Assembly: GCF_017654505.1 (NCBI RefSeq)
Contig: NC_054565.1
Coordinates: 5,821,270 to 5,885,269 of the forward strand
DNA: 64,000 nucleotides
From: Polyodon spathula
Lineage: Eukaryota; Chordata; Actinopteri; Acipenseriformes; Polyodontidae
Direction of reading: 5' to 3'
Of the stretch, positions 22,881-36,364 are shown piece after piece. Within the stretch, counting starts at the first letter, position 1. Each line of letters opens with the position of its first letter. Below the pieces are notes generated by a model. That model saw only the letters and a program-made list of their open reading frames with translations. It was not told the origin of the DNA and searched no databases. The position numbers and the translations under genes are program-made.

Positions 22881-25800
22881 TGTCCCTTAATTCCCATCAA
22901 CACTAAACTGCACCAAATTAAAAACAAAGCCTTGCTATAGGGAAACAAGCCTGCAACAATACTGTACTTGTCTGCACCGATGGTTTAAATAAAGAATACT
23001 TGCTGTAACACCAGAAAGAAATATTGTCCTTCCTTTTTTAACTGTTTAGTGCCTAGTATTACTAAATCGAACAAGCATGTTTTTAATATTGAATTTTTGC
23101 CGTGCAATGAACCAATGTACTATACTGCTGTGTCGTCATTTTGGGGGACTTTTGAATGTGGGAGTGTTGTATAACAATAACAAACATTTCCCGTAGAAAA
23201 TCAGACCCTCAAAGTTGCAAAAATAACAATCTATTAAGACGGTATTTTATATTTCCCAGTTTGCAATCGTGCGACCACACGACAAAAACAAAACAAACAA
23301 AAAAATCAGCTTTTTAAATTTAAACCCCAAATGCCATATATGGCATCTATTTTTTCAGTTAGGTGGCCAATTGGGGCGGACGGTGGGGGCGGGGAGATTC
23401 ATGGTGACTTTGAGAAGTTGTTGCAGCCACAATGACAAATTAAGAAGTGTCTTTGTCGGGAGCTACACTTTGAGGTTACATAATACTACGTCGTGTAAGG
23501 TTAGCATTTCAACAAATGTCAGCGTCGTTGGAAGGATTCAGAGCGGCATTAGTCAGAGACTGCACATTCTTTTGAAACTGAACCCTGCTTTTCTGGTCAC
23601 TGCATGCTTCTTTAACCTCATGCAATCTTGGCCAGTAGGTTGCCCATGGTTTAAGTGGGATCTATAAACATTCTGGCATTTCAATACTGAGTGGCACAAA
23701 TTACACTGTCTACGGGGATACAAGGAAAATGATGGAAAAAGTTGCAGAATTTGCCTCTGGGAAACTATAAAGAAGCATTCCTCAAAATATCACAGTTCAT
23801 AAACATAACTTTAAAACTGTCCTTTGGCAGTAACAGTAAATGCTTGTACAGAATTATTTTATGGTCTTAAAGCACATTGTTTTTCAATGATTGTTTTGGA
23901 ACAGATGAAAGGCATCTGTCTGGTTTTTTATTTTTAGGTTAGGTAGGTAGTAACAATATATTCATAGATTTTTGTTAAAAAATATATATATATATATATA
24001 GCATCTTAACATAAACTCTGTTCACTATGTTTGAGTCTTTGCTCACAATGCCTCCTTCATATAATGCTACATTATTTGTTGTTTACTATTCATTTAAATG
24101 AAAATGAACTCATTTTTCAAAACTCGGTAGAAGCTTATGTAGCAAAAGACTAGAGTAAAAACGAAGGTGCTAACACAATAATTACATCTGTTTTTTGTTT
24201 TTTTTAATTTGCAAACCAAAAATAAGCAGAGATGAGCTTAAAGGTCATTTGATAAATGATACAATTCGAAGGGGTTTGAACAGAGCGAGGCAGTCAACGT
24301 TGAGGCAGCTTGCTAACATCAAGAACGTGGAATACATACAGTCATTTGTTGCTGGACTAAATGTTATTTTCTGTTATTTTATTGTCATCAGCATTTCAAA
24401 ATAAAATAATCTAACCTCCATACTTTCATCATAGTAGAATATTCTTTATGAAAACAAAATGCACAATGATTAAAACCATCGCTGTGGTCATTTTTAAACT
24501 TTCTTTATCAACCCCCTATATTTAAGTTGAATATAGCATATATTTTACTGAGAAGCTATTGGGCTTAATGACCAAGAATAAGACTCCTCCTAGGGAGTGT
24601 CTTCAAAGCCTAAATATGCTAAATGTGGTTATGCATTTAACTGTAAGGGTCTTATTTTGTGGTTTAAAAATTGATGGTTTGTCCATATGTTATCCATAAA
24701 CAAAGAATGGAAGCACTGTGTGATTGCAGAGGCTCTTTTAATGAACTAGTCATAGCATCACATGTATTTAAATAGGCCTCGCCATACAACACCAGATATA
24801 ATGCTTTATTCTATTGGGTTTTGTGTTTCAGTGTCTGTGAATAGAGCAGAACGTTTTTGCAGTATTTTTGCAGGACGCCTACTGGCCTTCAGTTTTCCTA
24901 AGCTGTTGTGGGGAATTGCTATTGCAATTTGACCTTCGAAATTATAGAGTAAAAAACATCTACATCTCTTTGCCAGTCAAATTACCACACTCCTGCTGGT
25001 CTTTAAGGAATGGGAGGTTATAAATGACATCATGAAGAAGCTCTGTTATAACAGGAAGCAAAGACATTTAAATATGGGGACCTGCTGTACCACAGTGAAG
25101 TCTTTGCAAAGTGTAGTAAAGCAAGTAGATTCCTGCTAAGTTACCCCCTGATTAATCCTTCCAGACAGCAAGCGTTGGCTGACAATAAACCCCTTAAATA
25201 ACACAAACCAGCTATAACCATGGTGTCTTCAAGAGTGAAAAAACAACGCTTGCCATATTGCAGGGATGTTGTCACACATTTATCAAATGTATTGTTCCCT
25301 GTAGAAAACAAGACTAATTGTAGTAAGGGATGGGTGGATGCAGTAAGTGGGCAGTGTGAATATAATGCACCATGCCTGTCGTGGGGCATCTCACACAAAG
25401 TGAAAAGGTCAGAGGTTCAGAATATGCAGAAACAGATAGAGCAGTATCTAGGGGAATATATAGTAGTGCAATACTGTATTAAATACTGTATCGAGCACTG
25501 GCCTTATATCAGTTCCCACATGGTTCCCCTTCATTTACTGTGCAATAGATTGCCCATGCTTTTAATATCCTTTACTATACTTTGTTATGTTTCTACCATT
25601 GTTTGTGGAAAGCGTGCACAATACACAACGCTCTGACAAGTAATGGTTCAAGTGAATAATGCAGAAAGACTGGGGATGCTTCCTGTTTTACCCTAATCAG
25701 ATAAATCTCTTGCTATCCTTAAATAAATCCAATACATGCAAAAGAGTTTAACGAGCAACGTGCGGTGAAGCGGTACCCCCAATTCCAGTCATTTACTACC

Positions 25801-26689
25801 ATTGCAGAACAAAAAAAATTGTCAAAAAATGTGTTTGCCCAATGATGACTGCCAAGACTGGAGCCATACGTTATGCTAAAGTGTTAGAAAGTTTTTCACT
25901 GTCTCCAGTAGGGAATGTGTGTTGCTATTGCTAGAGCGCTGATGTAGTATTGCTGCTTGCTATAAGTGTAGCCTGCTAGCTATCCCAAGGTACCCCTACA
26001 CATATACATGACAATATAAGAAAGCCCATTTAGAGTCAGTCCAGCAGGTTCTAACTGCACAAAGATTATCTTTGATTTCTGTTCTCAATTGCTTAAAAGA
26101 GTACTGTAGCACGATGATGAAAGAGCCGCTGTAACCCAGGGACTTTCCTAATGAACTGTTAGTATAACTCCACACTCACGTTTCATCATAATGGCCCACA
26201 GTAAGTGGCTGCTCTGTACTGAACTGTACTGTACTTTACTCTAATTGCCCTGCATGGGTGTAGTCTAAGATGGCTGACAGTGTTCATGGAGTTCTGACTC
26301 TGTCTCCAGGGGCTGTTAGCCCTGTAAGGTTGTCAAATTCCAGGCGTAAAGAAATTATAGAACTAGATTCAGATATAGTGGGTCTATTTAGACTGAAACA
26401 AAAATGTAGTCGTCCAGATTTACACTACAAGCTTTTTCCTCCAACTTTTTTTTCATTGCACAGTATCTGTTAGGTTATTTTTATGTAGGTATTTATTAAA
26501 TAATTTTTGAAGTACGGCTGCAAAGTTATTGCATCAAAATGGATTGCAGAATAAACATTCTGGCTACAAATTCAACATAGTGTGGATAGCCTGCCAGCAT
26601 ATCTATATCTGCTGCCCTGAAGGGACCACTGTGTGCTCACCCAGCACAGCCTGAGCAGAGGACACCCATTCATGAGAACGGCGATACAG

Positions 26690-26925
26690 TTGTGTTCAGT
26701 GCATGCCACACTACAAGGACATGGCTACTGAACTGTTCTGGGGAAGAATTGATATCTTTAGTAATCCACTTTCTTAAGCACCTTTTGTAGTTTCGATTTT
26801 CATCTCTAATTGCCATGTGCTTGTTTGATGGGTAGAGGTGGGTGTTTTCTGTGGGAGCAGGCTGCCTGTAGGGTTTCCCAGCCCTAGTATCTATCAGCAC
26901 AAATGGCCAAGCCACTTAAAACTCA
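26690..26925. repeat. SINE-like repeat sharing a motif with 33.9 kb
   Basis: Contains ATCCACTTTCTTAAGCACC at 26,764-26,782, identical to 33,892-33,910. Further on, CTGTAGGGTTTCCCAGCCC resembles a decayed reversed tRNA part. Interpreted as a diverged member of one SINE family. Confidence 0.4.
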
Positions 26926-29900
26926 AGACCTCAAACGCACCAACACAAATTCCCTAACCGAGCCCAGACTATTGGTCTACCATCAAGGCATTAGCTTGCA
27001 GAAACCTCAAGAGTTAGCGTCTCATCCTCAGTGTGGAAGTAATGTTTGCACGCTCACGTCTTTGCACTTGCTGCTCATGCTCTTGGTGTTAAATTGCATT
27101 GTAAGGCAATGTATTAAAACAATGCAAGATGCAATGCACTCGAGTATTTTTATCAATAGTTTTTTTTTTTCTTTTAATGTAAAATCGGCAGGACTTTTGT
27201 TGCATTAGCATTCCACCAAAAACAACTGCAAAAAAAAAAAAGCTAAACCTTTTATTATGTTTTTTCTTTCCTGTGGTTCGACTTGGTTTGACATGTGAGA
27301 GCCGCATATTTGTACACTGGTATCTCTGTTGTGTTATCTGTATCAGTATGATCATTGCAGAAAAGCGTGAACATAAATCTTGATAAAGAAGTTGAAACAC
27401 GGACAATATACATTTTAGAAGATTAGTCTGTTTAGACTTTTGCAAAAAAAGTTCCCACTGAATTCTTATTACCAGAGTATCTAATGTTGGATTGTTTCAA
27501 TCCTTCTTTGCAGGCACATGTTCTCTTGTAAGTCATTGTAGGCATGGACTGAAAGTTTATTGATCAATCCAGCAGGGAGGGTGTAACCAATGGTAATTCA
27601 TCAGATGAATTGTAAATGCTGTTTTATTCTAACCCATTAACATATGCTTTCTAATTTTCTATTTAATAGAAAATAAACTGTATTACCATGATTTACTATT
27701 TATCATTTGAAGGGTTATGTTTAGGTATCACGGAATATGTGGGAAAGATAAAGCAGCAACATCATAGGTAGTAAAGCAAACTTGTAGAAATGTCTTGTTT
27801 CTCTGGGGTGCTCAAGCTCAATAACTAGCAGAGAAGTTATATGTAGCAAGAAAGCCATATATTATACAGTACATACATTGCATTGGTGGTGTACCTTTTT
27901 ATAGACAGTGAAAAAGTATTCATTATACAAAAGTTGCATGTTGTAGTCTGAACATTACGGTAATGCAGAAACCTGCAGTTTTAAACTACAAACGTTAAAA
28001 CTAAGGATACCTGCCTGAATAATTATGATTGGTGCCACTGGGACCTTGACATATTGCACACTTATACATATTGCATGCATACTTACAGCTGTGTTGTATA
28101 ATTGTATGTTTATTTTAAAGGTATTATGGTAGATAGTCGTTAATAAAAATAAACATTTACCAGGTAAACACTAAATATTAAGACCCATTACAAACCGTTA
28201 CCAATATAATATATAACTAATCTACAAATGTTTTTGAAGTTACATTATAAACAAAGATGCAAATAACATTGTAAGTTGCTATTTATTTATTTTAGATATA
28301 AATCCATCATTTATATCAAAATGACTTTGAAATAAACCAAAATACACAAATGGGCATTATTTATTTTCTGATAGGATTGGCATTTAATATGCAACACAGC
28401 AGATATTCTTCCATGGAATTCTAGGGACATTAAATGTCTCTGATAACTATGCATAATGTCTTTGTAATTATGTGTAAGTACACATGTATTTACTAAGTAA
28501 CTACTATTTAAATACACAAGACTTTGAGACACAATTGTTTCCCATTCTAGCCTTTCGTAAATGGGTAAGCATGTTGTTTTGCTCTGAGTTTGGAATGCTC
28601 TTCTTTTCATATTAAAAGGGAATACTGCTACTTACTATTTTTAAACCAGCTGTCAAAATGAACGAGAACATGTTTTGTGACAAGCTGCAAACGACCATCT
28701 GATAGAGACAGCAGCAGATAGGGGAGCACACAAAGCAGATCTGGCAGATCTAATCTGCTGTGATGTTCAGCTGGGTTTTCTAATTACCCTCCACTAGCTC
28801 TCAGATCATATGATAAAGGCAGGAAACTGCTGCAGAACTCTACCACTAGTTATCTCCTTGTGTAGAAGAAAAAGTGTCTGTATTTCTTTTTTTTTATTAT
28901 TATTTTGTGTGGGGGCAGTTTGTGGTTTCCTGAGTTTTTTTTTGCTTTGTTTTGTTGTTGAGCAGTTAACTGATGGTAAACTTGGCAGTTTCTCATTGGG
29001 ATGTGTGTGTGTGTAGAAAATGAGGTTGCAATCTATTCTCCCTCATTTAGCTTTTTTCACTGACTCTTTTCTTGCTTAACTCTGAAGAATATAGTAGTTA
29101 TAAAGGTCTCCTATGTATTCAAGACCATTTTTAATGTCTCACATTGCCATTGAGCTGGATGTCACAGCCATGTGAGTCCTCTCTGTCTTGAAATGAATCC
29201 AGTTCAATATTTTTTACAAAGGGGTAAACAGAACAAACATCCACAGTCTTTGGTGTTATGTACACAATGTCTCTCGCTGAATCTTGTTAACAGTGAGGGT
29301 GAGGAGTCATAATGGTTTCCTCTAAACAGGCTACACTGACCGCGTCTGGGCTGAGGAGAATAGACCAGCACTGCTTTCAAAATTATTTCAAACCTTCTTC
29401 TGGTTTGTTCATTAAAATAGAGCCCCCACATTTGCTTTTACTAAGTAAAGTTATTGAAATCTGCTTGTCAATATACTTTACCAGCCAGGTTGGTAGTCTC
29501 CTGCTACTCCCTTCATGAAAGTCTGCTGTGTTAAAAGCGTATAGAAAAGTCTAGTAAACTACCAGCATTTTAAATTATAGATAAATAGGACACAATCCTG
29601 ATTAAAGTAATGCAATGTTAGAATAATCCTAGAGAAAATATGTGCCAATTTACCATTAGAATTCATAATAAACACATATTTATTTCATTATTATAATACA
29701 AAGTCAAAAATCATTTTTTACTCAGATTAGTTATAGCAATATTATGGCGTGCAGCAGAGTACAGTTTGCCACTGTCAAGAGGAAATTAAGGCCTTATTAA
29801 TACTAGAAATGAAATGACACCTCTTAATCAAAGCTGTTCAAAACAAGGCAATGACGTAATTTTGTGTAATGTCTGTTTTTGTGTGTTTAGAATTCTGTGT

Positions 29901-30345
29901 AGTGGTAGACACTTCTAGTTTTACAGGCTCAAGTCACAAGGTGATTTAAACTGCTGTCAGAAATCACGTTGGAACCTCACGGGACTCCTTGGTCCCAGCC
30001 TGAGCTAGTGTATGAATATATGTAAAAAAATAAATAATAATAATTGACCTGTTCTCATGTATCCTTAATCCTTTTTTTGAATTCTATAACTTCAGCTTGG
30101 CAAAAATAATTCAGGACTGAAAGGGTTAAATATCTAAATAAGCCTTGTAAAGATTATAGAGCCGCTACTATTACATAAATCAAAGGAGCTGCCATTGGTG
30201 TGCTTTATGAGGTGGTATCCATGTGAGACTCTTTGGGCTTCTGACAGGGCTGAACAAACCTCTCATGCACTCAACAAAGCCTCTTTGAACAAACGTCAGG
30301 AAAATAATAATTCAGGAGAATGCAATTCTTCTGTAAACGGCATCC

Positions 30346-30346
<1 letters not shown>

Positions 30347-30386
<40 letters not shown>
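30347..30386. repeat. ATT microsatellite
   Basis: About 13 units. Confidence 0.95.
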
Positions 30387-30389
<3 letters not shown>

Positions 30390-31123
30390 GCCATTGCTCT
30401 TTGTCAGGGTTCTGTAGTACACTGAGGATTGCGTGTGTTCCCTTGTTTCACAGCTGGAGACAGGGGCAGGTTGAATTCCCTCAGAGCCGCACTGCGTTAG
30501 TCCACCTCTGACTCACAAGCTTCTTGTAAGGATGTGTAGTTGATGTATTGCGCAGGCCTGGGTTTTATTTGAAGAGACAGTGATCCCTTTGTCAAGGTGC
30601 ACAATCTGCACTTGATAAAGGTGCCCCAAATTTTCACATCGTCCTTAATACAATGCAGACGTGGTTCAAGGTGTATGCGTTGGCAGTGTATGAAATATCT
30701 CTTTTTATCTCTTATATATAAATTGATATGAGGTGGGTTAGTTTGAGACTACTAGAGATAGATTTGCTTTTAACATACATTATAGTGTAGCTTTGAAATA
30801 ATCTAAGCAGTGCTTTAATAAAGAAAATCTCTGTCTTCCTATATATAAATAGGGGTATTTTTACAGCATCTGTCAGTTTAATGCAATCTGTGAGTCTGCA
30901 CTGCAGGGCGTGCTAAAATGTCCCCAAATGCATGGCGGTTTTGAGGTGTGGTCTGCTGTCCTCTGACGGGAATGTTTATTGTGATTCTAGTCATATCAGC
31001 CATAATGGAGAGGGGAAAACAAACGGGGGACATGGAAGTGATTTCCAGTAATGAAATCTGAGGACAAAACTAAAACATGAAAACAATAGCATGCATACCT
31101 TCCACTATCCACTGAGTCTGCTC

Positions 31124-31449
31124 TACAGCTATGGCCAAAAGTTTAGCATCACCTGGGATTTTAGGATTGAGATATAATTAAAAAAATAAAAATAAAAAAA
31201 ATACATGAACGCAATTTAGATCTTTGTAATCAAAGAAACTACAACAGTGTATCACAAAACAAATAATAGTATTACAGTATTTCATGTTAGAGTTTGAAAT
31301 GTCAATTTGTTTTAAGTATATGAAAAACTATGAAGCGGCGTGTAATTCAATATGTTAGCTTAACATTAATCAGCAGGTCTGATTGGACTTTATGAAACAA
31401 AAATGAATTAGTTCTACAGGGTGATGCAAAACTTGTGGCCTTAGCTGTA
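31124..31449. mobile_element. Tc1/mariner-like MITE, copy 1
   Basis: It starts TACAGCTATGGCCAAAAG and ends with the inverted form, CTTGTGGCCTTAGCTGTA. The terminal inverted repeats are about 28 bases with few mismatches and are bounded by TA. It is about 326 bp without a transposase. The interior includes CTATGAAGCGGCGTGTAATTC and a segment ending ATCAGCAGGT, both shared with the copy at 57,050. TA flanks and size suggest a non-autonomous Tc1/mariner derivative. Confidence 0.8.
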
Positions 31450-31908
31450 TAGGTTATGCCCAGGATGAGTCAAATTTTCTCCATTAATGAATACATTAAT
31501 TAATAAAATAAATGCATCCTCATGTATTGTAACCTGCTGTTTATAATACAAACACTTTACTGTATATGTAAAGTGTGTATAAAAATGTTATATTTAACAT
31601 GCTAGCATGACTGCACTTTCTACATCTCTCTCAATTTTGCTAACCACACTTTTGAGGTAGTTTCCCACGGTCTGCGCTTTAAATAGACAGAGGAAGAAGT
31701 GGCGAGTCTCTTGTTGCAGAATGAGCTGGTCACACTCAACTAGCTAACTGAGGCTCGCAACACTGAAAAAATAGAGCAAAGTTAACCTGTGAACAACGAC
31801 TGTGAAATCCGGTGTGTGCACGCACGACAGAAAAGAGAATGTGTGCATAGAAAAAAAAAGAGACATGCACAAAATAATATGCATGAAAGAAAGAAGCAGC
31901 TTTTGTGT

Positions 31909-31932
31909 GTATGTATGTATGTATGTATGTAT
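31909..31932. repeat. GTAT microsatellite
   Basis: About six units of GTAT. Confidence 0.85.
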
Positions 31933-32174
31933 ATCAAGGCATCCAGGTGCTTGTAGACGATGAGGCTTTGTGGTTGTGGTTACTGTGGGTTGCTATGCAG
32001 GGCCGCTCTTCTGCAGACAGGAGGGGAACCAACAATTTTTTTTTTTTTTTTCTGCAAGCTCGAAACGTTTGCACAACGCATCTCCTAGGGCTGGATTCCA
32101 GGTCACCTGACTTTAGCAGCAAAGGTTTCGTGACAGAGCTGTGAGGCTTTGTTTCCGGCCTTAGTGTGTGTGTG

Positions 32175-32177
<3 letters not shown>

Positions 32178-32227
<50 letters not shown>

Positions 32228-32233
32228 GAGAGA
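32178..32233. repeat. GA microsatellite
   Basis: About 27 GA units with one C interruption near 32,220, preceded by a short TG run. Confidence 0.93.
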
Positions 32234-32776
32234 AGCGCAATGACGTGTGCTGTGCCTCAGAGTAAAGGCTTCGAATACCCTGAGAAAGGAAAGCACATCT
32301 TCTGCTTTCTTTCCAGTAAGCAGGGCCCCAGCTGCACTAACTGATAACGCATCGACTAATGTATCGGAAGAGAGGATACAAAAAAAAAAAACAGGCAGTA
32401 CCGAAACGCTAGTTTTTATTGACCTTTCTCGTACTGCATTTTATTCCTTGTACCTTGTGCCTGATTTTGTTTTCTTGGGGTACCTATTTTAAATTCACAA
32501 AACAAAGTCAAACTACCAAAAAATACAAGCCAACACTGATTACAAACAACAAAACACACTGTCTGCCTTATAACAAACATGTTCGTTGGCAGCTATTCTT
32601 ATGCATCCCACTCTCCTCTTCTCTAGATCTTACTCTTTTTAAATAGCTAGCCTTTTTACAGTTGTAGTCAGAGGGGAACTGAACCCACAGTGACCTTCTA
32701 ATCCTAATGCACTTAATACATTATTAGTAATACCAGTACATAGCCAAAGTGTTCATTGTAAAGTTATATTGAGTTG

Positions 32777-32778
<2 letters not shown>

Positions 32779-32846
<68 letters not shown>
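32779..32846. repeat. AT microsatellite
   Basis: 34 AT units. Confidence 0.95.
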
Positions 32847-32849
<3 letters not shown>

Positions 32850-33879
32850 CATTTTCTGGGGCTTGAATTCCCCTTTCTAAACAAACACTGCATCCTAAAA
32901 CATTTCACATTAACACAATTAGAATAATTTGTGCCTTAGCGATACAATAATTGAACTTAAGACTACAATTTTACCTGACCTGTTTCAATTTTCTATTACA
33001 ACCTGTATTTTAGAAAAATAAGCCATACAGCATGGAGATGATACAACGCAATTGGTCCTTGTACTGTGACTAGGCCGGTGTTTACACTCCAGTTACCAAG
33101 GTAACAAGATAACACAAGGCATTCAGAAATCTTGTCTTCATGTTGACTTCTGAAACTGTCACCTTTCTCTGTCACCAGTACTGGAGAAGTTTCGGAAAAA
33201 CAACTCTTGTGAAGAGGCAACAGAGGTTAACATGGTGACAACTTTGAATCCAATGATCCTTTGAGAACTGTGATAGCTATTCACACTTGTCGTCCCTTCT
33301 CCGTTCCTTCTCAGTATTTGAGAGCTAATGCAATCATCTGATGGAACTGTAGTGTCCCCGTCCTTTATATACTTTATATACCCGTGTTGAAAACATCAGC
33401 TGAACCATAGATACGATTATCAGTATAGCAAAAACAAACAAACAAACAAACAAAAACATTGAAAATACAATGACTTTCGTTATAGTTAGGCCTGGAGAAA
33501 AGGGTTCCTAGATTTGCTTATTTTATTATTAATATTTATTTATATTTTGTCATATCTGTAACTATTCTTAAAATATTTGTATTCATTTTCAGTTTTATTT
33601 AAATTCGGACCTGTAACTAAATCTTATAAATGACAAAAAAAAAAAAAAGCTGTGTGTGTGTGTGTTTGGGTTTTTTTTTTTAGCATTTATGAGTAAAATA
33701 CTTTTTATTCAAATTATTAGTCAAAGAAAAGTAGGAGAAGTTGTGATCCAGACCAAGATATAACCTAAAAACACATTTTGTAATAGTATTGATATCCTCT
33801 GCAGGGGCCATTACATTTAGATAAGTGACTTTAAGTGTTTTCGAGACACCTAACTGTCACAGTTAATGACCTTGTGTGA

Positions 33880-34120
33880 GTGATGACAGTGATCCACTTT
33901 CTTAAGCACCCTATGGATATCACTGCACAAAGATCAGCAGACAACAGAAACACCCCCCCCATTGGTATAACAAGACAGAGCCTGGACCCAAACCACAATC
34001 AACCACCGTCTTACCCACAATACTAAAGAACCGGGCTGGTCCTGCATTTGTGATTTTACAGCTCTTAACCAGCACAGGACAGGACAGAATCCGTAATGGC
34101 ATTGCATCACATAACACTGC
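33880..34120. repeat. SINE-like repeat sharing a motif with 26.7 kb
   Basis: Carries the same 19-base ATCCACTTTCTTAAGCACC motif at 33,892-33,910. It is followed by a reversed tRNA-like stretch (GGACCCAAACCACAATC and CACCGTCTTACCC). The two copies differ substantially outside the shared motif. Confidence 0.4.
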
Positions 34121-35000
34121 TCCTTACATTGGCATGCTCCCCGTTCTGGAACTTTCCCTTAAACTTAATTCTAGTTGGTAGACAGAAGCTGTGTTTTTTT
34201 TTTTTTTTTGTTTGTTTAGGTGTTTATGTAACATGATTGGATTTTTTTTCTCCCTTTCTGTAGTGGGTCTTGTTTATTTATTTATTTTCTATCTGGTAGG
34301 TTTTTTCAAAGCAAAAATGAACGAAAGTGAAATGTCCATGTGTTTTCATTTTAAGAGGAATACTGCATCTCTGATCAGCTCTTACCACATCTTTAAAATG
34401 TCAACATCGTACCTCATTTGTCAGTGTGGCTTTAAACTATGAACTGTCCAGAAAGAACGAATGACATAGATTAATCGCTCATGGTTTCTCACAGAGGTTT
34501 TATTCTGTTTGTTAATTAGTGTACTTAGATAATTAGTGACTTTTTATATTAAACCTTATCTCTAACCTAAATTCATTACAAACAAAAGCATATTTTAACA
34601 TCTTATTGTTTTTGTACACCTTAGCCCTGGTTAAATACTGTTAGTGCTACCATTGCCTCTTAATTCAAATAACATTTCCCAAGACCGCGTGCAAGCCCCC
34701 CCCACTCCCCCCAGTGCTCTCCCCACTCACTTGATCTCACACTCAGGTGTAGAGATGCCGCATATCATTTAGAAACCCCGCTATGGAGAAATGGTCTTCA
34801 GATTCTTGGAACTATATCTACCAAATGAATCACATGCCTAGCATTTTCAAGTCCTATGATTCACCACCGTTTCTGACTGATTTCAGTCAGCTCACTCGCT
34901 GCTTGAGTCGAGATTTTTCACAGCACAATTCGAGTAAAGTCGTTGTGTGCTTTGTTGATTTTCCATATTGACCCGCTTGAAAAAAACTATCAGCAGCTCA

Positions 35001-35500
35001 NNNNNNNNNNNNNNNNNNNNNNNNNNNNNNNNNNNNNNNNNNNNNNNNNNNNNNNNNNNNNNNNNNNNNNNNNNNNNNNNNNNNNNNNNNNNNNNNNNNN
35101 NNNNNNNNNNNNNNNNNNNNNNNNNNNNNNNNNNNNNNNNNNNNNNNNNNNNNNNNNNNNNNNNNNNNNNNNNNNNNNNNNNNNNNNNNNNNNNNNNNNN
35201 NNNNNNNNNNNNNNNNNNNNNNNNNNNNNNNNNNNNNNNNNNNNNNNNNNNNNNNNNNNNNNNNNNNNNNNNNNNNNNNNNNNNNNNNNNNNNNNNNNNN
35301 NNNNNNNNNNNNNNNNNNNNNNNNNNNNNNNNNNNNNNNNNNNNNNNNNNNNNNNNNNNNNNNNNNNNNNNNNNNNNNNNNNNNNNNNNNNNNNNNNNNN
35401 NNNNNNNNNNNNNNNNNNNNNNNNNNNNNNNNNNNNNNNNNNNNNNNNNNNNNNNNNNNNNNNNNNNNNNNNNNNNNNNNNNNNNNNNNNNNNNNNNNNN
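35001..35500. other. assembly gap, 500 N
   Basis: Exactly 500 unknown bases. The round length suggests a placeholder of unknown true size inserted by scaffolding. Frames translated through it are artefacts. Confidence 0.98.
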
Positions 35501-36272
35501 ATAAAATCGCCATTGTGTGTCACATTAACCATCTTGCAGGTTAATCGCTACTTAATAATACTACTCCTCCTCCTCGAAGGGCTGAAGGATCTTTTCCATT
35601 TTACCTCTCTGTGTGGTTTCTGTGTCGATTTAGCCCGGTGTCAGCCCTGTGGTTGCAGGAGACTGTGGTTCAATGCTGTGTGGATTAGAAGATACTTCAT
35701 ATGGTTATTTCTGATTTAATTAATGCAGCCATCTCCCGAGCTCATTGAGACAGTGCAAGACTGAGGGCGCGGATAACCAAAGCCTCTGCAGCAGGATTAG
35801 GGGGGGATTCTGTGCAGCCCGCACTGCATCATAAACCGGGAATGAGATAATGCTGCTCTGCTTTCAGCTAAAAGTGATGGAGAGGGATGCCTTGCAGAAA
35901 GACAGAGCTTTCCAATGCAGGGAACTCCTCTTACAGTTCCTACAGCCACATACTGAAACAATGGGCTGGTTCGTTTAGAGCTCTGGCACAAGCACAGTCA
36001 AATGCTTTGACCATGCACAGTTCCACAGTTCCATTCTACAATAGGCATGGCATATAATAAAGCCCTTTCTATAGCACTGGTACTTCCTTGGTCATTGCCA
36101 GTCATTAGGGGAAGCAGCTAGTTAGTTAATGAGAGGAATAAATTCACAGTAGCTGAGTTGACCTATTTAGGTAGAACAGACTCCCTGAAAACAGAGCGCC
36201 AAACTGCTTTCCTTTACTGAGAATGGTACCAGATAATCTAATAAATCTCTTTCCTATTGTTAAAATAAAGCA

Positions 36273-36275
<3 letters not shown>

Positions 36276-36361
<86 letters not shown>
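36276..36361. repeat. CT microsatellite
   Basis: About 43 CT units. Confidence 0.95.

Positions 36362-36364
<3 letters not shown>

Noticed and set aside
23269..23667. 132-codon plus-strand frame
   Set aside because: No recognisable domain; the N-terminal part is Lys/Asn-rich AT sequence and the rest reads as chance. Only the GC and CCAAT boxes were kept.
24195..24404. 69-codon frame with RRGLNRARQSTLRQLANIKN
   Set aside because: The charged stretch looks protein-like but I recognise no family, and the ends are AT-rich low-complexity sequence. No splice support.
26270..26473. 67-codon frame beginning MADSVHGVLTLSPG
   Set aside because: The start looks plausible but there is no known homolog, no promoter and no donor; the length is expected by chance.
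34943..35719. 258-codon frame and other long frames across N runs
   Set aside because: Most of the length is translated N; nothing flanking the gaps looks coding.
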